20,031 bases of DNA. It comes from JAAFKA01 sp043748455 (GTDB lineage: Bacteria > Bacteroidota > Bacteroidia > Cytophagales > Thermoflexibacteraceae). The notes under the pieces were generated by a model. That model saw only the letters and a list, made by a program, of their open reading frames with translations. It was not told the DNA's origin and ran no database searches. Below are positions 1 to 5,619 of the stretch, piece after piece. Within the stretch, counting starts at the first letter, position 1, and the number at the start of each line of letters is the position of its first letter. A program made the position numbers and the translations under genes. The stretch lies in the NCBI GenBank assembly GCA_043748455.1, contig JAYTNF010000432.1, positions 1 through 20,031 on the forward strand. The letters are read 5' to 3'.

Positions 1-95
1 TGAAATTCGTCAAAAATATAATCTGCGGCTTTTTTTAAGGCTGCTAAATTTGCGTGATTTCTTGAGATATAAGAAAAGTGTTTGTTAATTTGGAA
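1..95 (-). other. Possible coding edge or degenerate intergenic repeat at the left window boundary
   Basis: Read on the minus strand, this stretch gives an open frame that runs off the left edge and looks protein-like (it contains NHANLAALKKAADYIFDEF). It has an in-frame stop just upstream and no ATG between that stop and the window edge. The plus strand also has an open frame here, ending in a stop near 89. The words AATCTGCGGCT and AAATTTGCGTGATTTC resemble a dispersed intergenic repeat common in Bacteroidota genomes, so repeat-derived sequence is at least as likely as a gene start. Left unresolved. Confidence 0.25.
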
Positions 96-120
96 TTAAT
101 CTAAATAAAAACAACATTTG
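89..120 (+). promoter_or_regulatory. Candidate Bacteroidota-type promoter for the small Cys-rich gene
   Basis: TTTGG at 89-93 and AACATTTG at 113-120 (seven of eight matches to TAnnTTTG) are about 20 bases apart, the spacing expected for the Bacteroidota primary sigma factor. Transcription would start near 127, ahead of the hairpin at 140-164 and the ATG at 204. The call rests on consensus only. Confidence 0.3.
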
Positions 121-139
121 CACCATAATCAAAAAAAAA

Positions 140-164
140 CTAGCATTTCTCAAAGAAATGTTAG
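140..164 (+). promoter_or_regulatory. Leader hairpin upstream of the small Cys-rich gene, preceded by an A9 tract
   Basis: CTAGCATTTCT (140-150) pairs with AGAAATGTTAG (154-164) around a 3-base loop. The only non-Watson-Crick pair is G.U when the plus strand is the RNA; on the minus strand it would be an A.C mismatch. On the minus strand the hairpin is followed directly by nine T residues (complement of 131-139), so it could also act as an intrinsic terminator for leftward transcription. No minus-strand gene to its right is visible, so a 5' leader structure of the plus-strand gene is preferred. Confidence 0.4.
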
Positions 165-203
165 TCCTAAAATCAATATTTTACTAAATATTTTACAACT
201 ATT

Positions 204-368
204 ATGCAAACTCATTCAATTCAATTAATAAGCCAAAGCACAAAATCTGTTACAGTAGACTTAAATTCTCAAAATGATGTAATGCCTTGTCTATTTGCCT
301 GTAAAAAGAAAGACTGTTGCAAAAAATATAAAAAAAGTAAAAGATGCAAAAGCTGCCCAAGTGAGTAA
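204..368 (+). CDS. Small Cys/Lys-rich protein (54 aa), unrecognised
   Basis: A 54-codon frame from ATG at 204 to TAA at 366-368. The first 28 residues are a polar, Cys-free segment. The last 26 hold all six cysteines (C29, C33, C38, C39, C48, C51) in a lysine-rich context: a CxxxC pair, then the block CCKKYKKSKRCKSCP near the C-terminus. The concentration of Cys and Lys at one end, and the absence of such bias upstream, argue against chance. The pattern suggests a metal- or nucleic-acid-binding tail, or disulfide-bonded knuckle, but no named family is recognised and no signal peptide is visible. It has its own candidate promoter, a leader hairpin, and a long RNA-like hairpin starting 17 bases after the stop. 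It would be missed by a 60-aa length cutoff. Function unknown. Confidence 0.6.
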   Translation: MQTHSIQLISQSTKSVTVDLNSQNDVMPCLFACKKKDCCKKYKKSKRCKSCPSE

Positions 369-384
369 AGTATGTATTTTTTGC

Positions 385-466
385 AATAATTTGATGCTAA
401 TATTTTAAGTTTATCACTTTTTTAAAGCTCACAATAGTAAATTTAAAATATTGGTGTCAAATTATT
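385..466 (+). repeat. Long inverted repeat: 30-bp RNA hairpin 3' of the small Cys-rich gene
   Basis: Left arm 385-414 pairs with right arm 437-466 around a 22-base loop. All 30 positions pair if the plus strand is the transcript: 25 Watson-Crick and 5 G.U wobbles, no bulges. On the minus strand the five wobbles would be A.C mismatches, so the pairing pattern favours a plus-strand RNA. No strong U-run follows directly, so a simple intrinsic terminator is not a perfect fit. A 3' UTR stabiliser, a small RNA or a decayed mobile palindrome are alternatives. Confidence 0.65.
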
Positions 467-789
467 ATGAATCTTAATGTTTTTCTCTAAATTATTAAAT
501 AGATTAACAAACTTAAATTTATATTTTCATTTGTTTATTTACTTATAACTAATTGATTACCAGAATTTTAAAAAGCTAAGAATTTACAATTTTAAATTTA
601 GAATTACCTACCAAATTGAATAATATATATTTTTATAAAAATATAAGTTTTTTTAAAAATAAATTTATATCTTTCCACACAAACACAACTAATTTACAAG
701 GCAGATTTTTTTAGTTTAGTTTTCAGCATATTTAATTATTTAATTGCTGACAAACTATTTTATAGTTTCTGCACTTTTATTTATTGACC
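467..789. other. AT-rich intergenic region without a recognisable gene
   Basis: No convincing short frame is seen on either strand. The region has only AT-rich self-complementary stretches, for example ATATAAGTTT near 641 facing AAATTTATAT near 661. No clean TTG / TAnnTTTG promoter pair for the phosphatase gene stands out; TAGTTTTC near 717-724 is a seven-of-eight match to the -7 box but lacks a matching upstream TTG. Confidence 0.5.
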
Positions 790-2895
790 ATGACCTTCTT
801 CTATCTACGGACATTTATATTATGTCTGTTATTTTCATATAATTGTATTAGTGCATCACAAGTATATGCACAAGCACCTACTTCCGCCAAATCTTCGGGT
901 GGTGCTTCTGACCATCTTGTTGAGCCTTTAAATGATGCGGAATTAAGAACTATTGAACAATATCGCAAATCGTCAGAAAGGTTTGTTGCTATGAATGACG
1001 CTAACGAAGCTACTCGGTATCTTAATAAAATAGGCTACATTTATTGGGAAAAAGGTCATACTCAAGACGCTATTCATTATTTTCGTCAATCTCTTAAACA
1101 AACAGAATTGACAGGAAATAAACATGGCTTGGCTATGATTTATAATAATATTGGCATGATTTATTCAGATATGCAGTTATATGACAAGGCTATTGAAAAT
1201 TTTACTCAAACTTTAAATATTAGAAAGCAACAAGGAAAGCAAAAAGTAAGTATTGTTTCATCATTGTTAAATATTGCAACCATGCAAGGCAATATGCAAA
1301 ATTATACGGAGGCTATTAAAACCTTAGAAACTGCATTTCCATTAGCACAAGAGTTAAATGATGAGAGATTGATGGCAAATTGCTATGGTGCCTTGGCACA
1401 AATGCACCAAAAAGGTGGTAATGCGGAGAAATCTATTTACTATTTTCGTTACTATGCTTCTTTTGAGCAAAGATTGCAAGATGCTGATTTACGCAAAAAA
1501 GAAGAACAAGCACAGGCTAAAATGGATTTAATGGCATTGCACACCAAAGAAATGGAGAGTGAAAAAAATGCAAAAGAACAAGAATTGAAAGCAAAAGGAG
1601 ATTCTTTACAAAAAATAGATGGTGCTTTGCATAGCTTGCAAACAAAATCGGCAAAAGAGGCAAAAACACATCTGTTACTGATTGACAACCTCAATAAAGA
1701 AGAAAAAATTAAAGAATTGCAGATTAAAGAAAATGAAAATCAACTAAAAAATGAGGCATATTTTCGCTATTTAATTTTAGGAGTTTTGGCATTATTGGCA
1801 GGGTTTGCAATTTTTATATTCAAAAGTTTCAAACAAAAACAGAGAGACCACGCACAATTAGCCTTGCAAAATGCAGCTATTTTACGACAGACAGAAGAAC
1901 TTTCGGCACAACGAGATAATATAGAAATGCAACGTGGGCAGCTTTTAAGTGCTTTTGAGGAGATTACACACGTAAATTCGAAGGTTACGGGCAGTATTAA
2001 TTATGCAAAACGTATTCAAACTGCTATGTTGCCTGATGAGGAAGATATTACCTTGCTATTTCCAGAGTCTTTTATTTTGTTTAAACCTCGTGATATTGTA
2101 AGTGGAGATTATTATTGGTTTACAGAAATTAAAACTGAAAAGACGATTGAAAGAATTGTTGAACAACCAAACCAAGAAACACAAGCAAATCAACAAGCAA
2201 AACCTATTGCAAGGCATGATTATGATTTTTATATGCCTGCAAAGCAAACACCCAAAGAAATTAAACCTCAAGTAATTACGGAAGTTGTCTGTTCTACAAA
2301 AATATTGATTACTGCCGCCGATTGCACAGGTCATGGAGTTCCTGGAGCTTTGCTTACAATGATTGCCTTAAATATGTTAAATGATATTGTAACGGTGCGA
2401 CAAGTGGTTGAGCCTGACAAAATTCTTAATGAATTGCATAAATCTATTCGCAAAGCATTGAAACAAGATGAAACTGAAAATCGTGATGGTATGGACATGG
2501 TTATGTGTGTGATTGACAAAGAGGCAAGGACTTTGGAGTTTGCAGGTGCGAAAAATGCGGTAATTTATATTCAGAACAATGAATTAGTATCAACAAAAGG
2601 AGATATGCACCCAATTGGTGGCTTGCAAAAAGAAACAGAACGGATTTTTCATAAACAAAGCATCGATATTTCTCAACCAACAACTGTTTTTATTGCCTCT
2701 GATGGCTATGCTGACCAATTTGGTGGTGGCAATGACAAAAAGTTTACAACCAAAAAATTTAAAGAGTTATTATTGCAAATTCATACAAATACCTTTGAAG
2801 AGCAACAACAAATATTGAACACAACCATAGAAAATTGGAAGGGAAAAGGTGGCAAACAGTTAGACGATATTTTAGTAATTGGCTTTAAAGTTTAA
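790..2895 (+). CDS. TPR / coiled-coil membrane protein with SpoIIE-type (PP2C) Ser/Thr phosphatase domain
   Basis: Predicted sensor phosphatase of 701 aa. ATG at 790 is chosen because it opens a clean signal-peptide-like N-terminus; an in-frame TTG two codons upstream (784) is the only extension. In order: hydrophobic N-terminus ending near VYAQ (about residue 28), four or five TPRs (about 50-230), an E/K/Q-rich coiled coil (about 225-320), one TM helix (about 327-347), a cytoplasmic coiled linker with TEELSAQ, then the SpoIIE/PP2C domain. Metal-site aspartates of the family are visible: D440 in SGDYYW, D511 in AADCTGHGVPG, D566/D569 in DGMDM, D638 in SDGYADQFGG and D692/D693 in LDDILVIGF. 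The TPRs would lie outside the inner membrane and the phosphatase inside, acting on a phosphorylated protein partner that is not identifiable here. About 50 extra Q/K-rich residues lie between D440 and D511. The N-terminal half is paralogous to the histidine kinase at 12668-14479. Confidence 0.9.
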   Translation: MTFFYLRTFILCLLFSYNCISASQVYAQAPTSAKSSGGASDHLVEPLNDAELRTIEQYRKSSERFVAMNDANEATRYLNKIGYIYWEKGHTQDAIHYFRQSLKQTELTGNKHGLAMIYNNIGMIYSDMQLYDKAIENFTQTLNIRKQQGKQKVSIVSSLLNIATMQGNMQNYTEAIKTLETAFPLAQELNDERLMANCYGALAQMHQKGGNAEKSIYYFRYYASFEQRLQDADLRKKEEQAQAKMDLMALHTKEMESEKNAKEQELKAKGDSLQKIDGALHSLQTKSAKEAKTHLLLIDNLNKEEKIKELQIKENENQLKNEAYFRYLILGVLALLAGFAIFIFKSFKQKQRDHAQLALQNAAILRQTEELSAQRDNIEMQRGQLLSAFEEITHVNSKVTGSINYAKRIQTAMLPDEEDITLLFPESFILFKPRDIVSGDYYWFTEIKTEKTIERIVEQPNQETQANQQAKPIARHDYDFYMPAKQTPKEIKPQVITEVVCSTKILITAADCTGHGVPGALLTMIALNMLNDIVTVRQVVEPDKILNELHKSIRKALKQDETENRDGMDMVMCVIDKEARTLEFAGAKNAVIYIQNNELVSTKGDMHPIGGLQKETERIFHKQSIDISQPTTVFIASDGYADQFGGGNDKKFTTKKFKELLLQIHTNTFEEQQQILNTTIENWKGKGGKQLDDILVIGFKV

Positions 2896-2937
2896 CGGTA
2901 AATCTTTTATATTTCATACATCATATTTGACAAAATC

Positions 2938-3453
2938 ATGCAAGAAACATTTTTATCTCAAACCGCCGAAACTGCTGAAAAGTTATTGGCAAGTATAGCA
3001 AATCTTTCTGAAACACAAGCCAATTTTAAAGCCACCGAAAATATTTGGTCTGTTTTAGAATGTTTAGAACATATTTTTATAGTTGAGGCAGGCATTATAA
3101 AGACTTTAAGAATAGAAGGTCAGTCTAATGAAGGAGCAGAAAGTGTTGTTAATAGAGAGAAAGTAGAAGGTTTCTTACAAAATAGAGGTTTTAAAATAGA
3201 AGCACCCGACTTTACTGCACCACAAGGACGTTTTAAATCATTAGATGAGTTAAAAGCTGCGTTTTTGACCAAAAGACAAGAACTAAATAAGTTGATGACA
3301 ACTACAAACTTGCTTGATGGCGTAATTGTAAAACACCCTAAATTGGGAGATATGACAAAATATGATTGGGTACATTTCCTTATTCAACACACAAATAGGC
3401 ATATTGAACAAGTAATAGAAATTAAATCTCATGCAAATTTTCCTATTGCATAG
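2938..3453 (+). CDS. DinB-like (DinB_2) family protein
   Basis: A 171-aa protein starting at ATG 2938, 42 bases after the phosphatase stop. It has the usual DinB/YfiT-like four-helix layout: an N-terminal helix, the WSVLECLEHI segment with H45, and the C-terminal HFLIQHTNRHIEQ helix with H151 and H155. H45 plus the HxxxH pair is the typical metal-binding triad of this family, and the length is normal. Many members are metal-dependent thiol transferases or hydrolases of unknown substrate; nothing here identifies the substrate. It has no signal peptide and should be cytoplasmic. It may be read through from the phosphatase gene or have its own weak promoter (CATATTTG at 2920-2927 is close to a -7 box but would leave almost no leader). 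Confidence 0.85.
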   Translation: MQETFLSQTAETAEKLLASIANLSETQANFKATENIWSVLECLEHIFIVEAGIIKTLRIEGQSNEGAESVVNREKVEGFLQNRGFKIEAPDFTAPQGRFKSLDELKAAFLTKRQELNKLMTTTNLLDGVIVKHPKLGDMTKYDWVHFLIQHTNRHIEQVIEIKSHANFPIA

Positions 3454-3498
3454 AAATAAATTTTATAACAACTATAATAGAGACTATTCATAATTGTA

Positions 3499-3520
3499 GC
3501 ATAGACTTGAGTCTGTGCTT
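3499..3520 (+). terminator. Hairpin after the DinB-like gene, probable terminator
   Basis: AGCATAGACT pairs with AGTCTGTGCT across a TG loop with one U.G wobble, followed by TTTTAATATCTTG. It begins 45 bases after the DinB stop. The 3' arm is also the start of the 37-bp sequence duplicated at 5321, so it is part of a repeat as well as a plausible terminator. Confidence 0.45.
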
Positions 3521-3546
3521 TTAATATCTTGATAATCAAGCAATTA
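3510..3546 (+). repeat. 37-bp dispersed repeat, copy 1
   Basis: The sequence beginning AGTCTGTGCTTTTAATATC and ending CAAGCAATTA recurs at 5321-5357 with only two substitutions. It contains the palindrome CTTGATAATCAAG. A shorter, degraded relative sits at 3624-3650 (AGTCTGT then ATTGATAATCAA). Confidence 0.75.
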
Positions 3547-3587
3547 ATTCACAGACTTCAATAATCTCTAATTATTTTTTTACTCAC

Positions 3588-3705
3588 TAAGTAATAAGAC
3601 AAAATAAATGTATAACAGACTTTAGTCTGTAAAATATTGATAATCAAAACCTTAGAGACTAAAATCTGTGGTACAAAATATACTTTAAATCTGTCTTATT
3701 ACTTA
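3588..3705. repeat. 14-bp perfect inverted repeat enclosing further hairpins, just upstream of the gene at 3721
   Basis: TAAGTAATAAGACA at 3588-3601 is exactly complementary to TGTCTTATTACTTA at 3692-3705. The 90-base interior contains a self-complementary ACAGACTTTAGTCTGT (3615-3630) and a near-copy of the same word at 3654-3669. The whole ends 15 bases before the ATG at 3721, so it would fold in the leader or cover the promoter. It belongs to the GACTTTAGTC family of intergenic hairpins seen again at 3499 and 11174. Confidence 0.6.
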
Positions 3706-3720
3706 TTTATTTTTATCATC

Positions 3721-4794
3721 ATGTCAGATTTAGAAATAGTATATCATCTTAAAGATAGTCGTTCTCCTATCAAGCAGGCAAGTGTTTTTTTAATAACAGG
3801 GCTTGTTTTATTAGTAATGGGTTTTTTATTGTCGGGAATATTAGGTTGGGGAATAAAAGTTGGTGCTTTTATTTCATTGGCTATTGGTGTTGCATATTAT
3901 TTTAATCGTAATACAAGTGAAACTATTTTGACAGAAAATAACCTAATTACTAAAACTTCCACAGGCGAAAAAGTAATTTTGTTGGCTGAAATTCAAAAAG
4001 CAGAACTTAATTTTGTGCAACATGGAAAAGTACAACGCATGGGACTTTTTTCATTAGAAGAATTTATGGTTGATGAAAAAACAGTTTTGGTCATTTCTGA
4101 TGGCAGCAATAAAAGAATAGAAGTGGCTGCAAAAGATTTTCCTATGCAAGATTTTGCTGAATTTAAAGATTTTTTACGTGTTTTTCAAGCCAATGGACAA
4201 GGTAATTTATTGCAAGAAACCGATAGAATTAAGACATTGATTAAAGAAAATGAGAGTTATTTAGCTATTGACCTTAAAATGAAAAAAGATTTTGAGCAAA
4301 GTTTGCTTGAAGCCTACAAAGCAGCTTATACACAGCGAGGAGATTTATATTTGCATGAGAATCCTCAAGCAATTACCTTGTATAAGTACGACAAAAATCC
4401 AAATAATATAATTTATTTTGTAGATAATGATTACTTACCTAATCTGCAAGCCGAAGGTTTAGAAACCGCAAAAATGTTGTTGGCAGGTGCTGAGAAAGCT
4501 ATAAAAGTTGTGGATATTCGCATAAATTCCTATCAAGAAATTGCCGAAAAACTAAAAAAGATGGCAGCAGCAAATCAATCAAAATTACAAATTCGCAAAG
4601 CCACAGGGAAATTAGAAAATCTTTCTATGAAAAATCAAATGGCAGAGTTAAATGATTTTGACAGAAATGAATTATTATTACAAATAGAAATAGTAAATCA
4701 ATTACAAAAAATAACCTCAGAAATGAATGGTTTAGATGACATGGATAGGGCAATGACTTTGAAGTTGCAAGCAGAAAATCTACTAAAAAATTAA
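3721..4794 (+). CDS. Unrecognised two-TM protein with PH-like and helical regions
   Basis: No family is recognised with confidence. ATG at 3721 is chosen over an in-frame TTG at 3637, because the intervening codons fall inside the inverted-repeat region and the peptide they encode looks non-coding. The 357-aa product starts with a short cytoplasmic segment (MSDLEIVYHLKDSRS), then two hydrophobic helices (about 20-42 and 46-64). A beta-rich stretch follows (about 70-165, TENNLITKTSTGEKVILLAEIQ onward), resembling bacterial PH-like membrane domains. The C-terminal half is helical and charged, with a coiled-coil tail rich in Gln, Asn and Leu. An inner-membrane protein with cytoplasmic domains is inferred. 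It is monocistronic in appearance: repeat-filled gap upstream, convergent folB downstream. Confidence 0.75.
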   Translation: MSDLEIVYHLKDSRSPIKQASVFLITGLVLLVMGFLLSGILGWGIKVGAFISLAIGVAYYFNRNTSETILTENNLITKTSTGEKVILLAEIQKAELNFVQHGKVQRMGLFSLEEFMVDEKTVLVISDGSNKRIEVAAKDFPMQDFAEFKDFLRVFQANGQGNLLQETDRIKTLIKENESYLAIDLKMKKDFEQSLLEAYKAAYTQRGDLYLHENPQAITLYKYDKNPNNIIYFVDNDYLPNLQAEGLETAKMLLAGAEKAIKVVDIRINSYQEIAEKLKKMAAANQSKLQIRKATGKLENLSMKNQMAELNDFDRNELLLQIEIVNQLQKITSEMNGLDDMDRAMTLKLQAENLLKN

Positions 4795-4834
4795 GAAATA
4801 TACGTAGTATTTATGCAACCTCAATATCCACAAG

Positions 4835-4865
4835 TAAAACTTTTATTAACTTTTATTAACTTTTA
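4835..4865. repeat. Short tandem 10-bp direct repeat at the folB 3' end
   Basis: CTTTTATTAA occurs twice in succession, followed by a third partial CTTTTATTCAA, straddling the folB stop codon. The third unit encodes the last FolB residues. This looks like slippage and may have moved the stop. Confidence 0.5.
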
Positions 4866-5257
4866 TTCAAAAAATCTACTAAACTTAGCAACCATTCTTC
4901 TCTATTGGCTTTCAATACAATTTTTGAAGCACTACAAACTCCTCCAATTGGAGGATTATGTTTGCGGACAACAACCTCTATAGTATAGGCTTTTTGATAT
5001 TTTTCAAACAGTTTTGTAATAATTTGATACGCCAAATATTCTAACAAACGTGCAGAAATTTGCATTTGGGCTTTCACAATTTCATAAACCTCACCATAAT
5101 TAATGGTTTGAGATAATTTATCTCGTTGTGCAGCCTGCATAAAATCAGTTTCAATATTAATATCAACACTATAACGATTGCCTATTGTTTGTTCTTCGTC
5201 TTGAAAACCATGATAAGCAAAAAATTCAATATTTTCTAAACAAACTAAACAGTTCAT
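4856..5257 (-). CDS. folB: Dihydroneopterin aldolase
   Basis: FolB converts 7,8-dihydroneopterin to 6-hydroxymethyl-7,8-dihydropterin and glycolaldehyde in folate synthesis, in the cytoplasm. The start is set at the ATG at 5257, giving MNCLVCLENIEFFAYHG at the N-terminus as in other FolB proteins; an upstream ATG at 5299 would add 14 residues with no counterpart. Family signatures are present: AYHGF followed by E21/E22, Y54 in TINYGEVYEIV, E73 in the LLEYLA helix, and K99 in VVRKHNPPIGG, the usual catalytic-lysine region. At 133 aa it is slightly longer than typical (about 120), owing to the C-terminal tail. It converges with the gene at 3721, the stops being 61 bases apart, and lies downstream of the big TPR gene on the same strand but behind a 360-base repeat-rich gap, so it probably has its own promoter. 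Confidence 0.92.
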   Translation of the reverse strand: MNCLVCLENIEFFAYHGFQDEEQTIGNRYSVDINIETDFMQAAQRDKLSQTINYGEVYEIVKAQMQISARLLEYLAYQIITKLFEKYQKAYTIEVVVRKHNPPIGGVCSASKIVLKANREEWLLSLVDFLNKS

Positions 5258-5320
5258 AGTCAAATAATTAGGATTAGAGTTTATTAACATTTGTGGCATA
5301 GACTTTATTCAAGGATAACA

Positions 5321-5357
5321 AGTCTGTGCTTTTAATATCTTGATTATCAAACAATTA
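5321..5357 (+). repeat. 37-bp dispersed repeat, copy 2
   Basis: It matches 3510-3546 at 35 of 37 positions and in the same orientation. Just to its left, GCATAGACTT (5296-5305) can pair with AAGTCTGTGC (5320-5329). This repeats the hairpin context of copy 1 with a larger loop, so the duplicated unit probably includes the hairpin and extends left of the 37 bp. Confidence 0.75.
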
Positions 5358-5458
5358 TCTCCATTATATATTTGAGTAATTGCAACAAATAACTTCCGAT
5401 ACCAAAAATAGGAATTTATTTTTAGATATACACTTATACAGATTTATTTGTATAAGTT

Positions 5459-5580
5459 TGATAATGATATTACTAATTTGTCATTCTGAGCTTGGAAAAA
5501 ATCTGGATGATTGCAGTTTTGACGTAATAACGTCAGATTCTTCCCAAGCTCAGAATGACAAATTAGTAACGTCATTATCA
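5459..5580 (-). repeat. Long palindromic repeat element (47-bp stem), GTCATTCTGAGC family
   Basis: Left arm 5459-5505 and right arm 5534-5580 are complementary over 47 positions with four non-canonical pairs. Three of the four are U.G wobbles if the minus strand is transcribed, which is the strand of both flanking genes. The core is ACTAATTTGTCATTCTGAGC. The complementarity resumes outside the stem after a roughly 22-base interruption on the left side: GATATACACTT near 5425 faces AAGTGTGTATC near 5581. The interruption is itself self-complementary (CTTATACAG / TTGTATAAG). It lies about 40 bases beyond the stop of the large TPR gene, so it may also act in termination. Confidence 0.75.
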
Positions 5581-5619
5581 AAGTGTGTATCATTTTTAGT
5601 CTGCAAAAAATATAATTCC

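Noticed and set aside
784..789. TTG start for the SpoIIE phosphatase
   Set aside because: It adds only two residues before an ATG that begins an ordinary signal-peptide-like N-terminus.
3637..3720. TTG start extending the two-TM protein by 28 residues
   Set aside because: The extension lies within an inverted-repeat region and encodes a sequence without protein character; ATG at 3721 is natural.
3481..3720. CRISPR-like appearance of the repeated AGTCTGT words
   Set aside because: The copies are few, irregularly spaced and differ in length; there is no regular repeat-spacer pattern and no cas gene.
5258..5299. Upstream ATG for FolB at 5299
   Set aside because: FolB proteins start directly before the L.NIEFxAYHG segment; the extra 14 residues have no counterpart.
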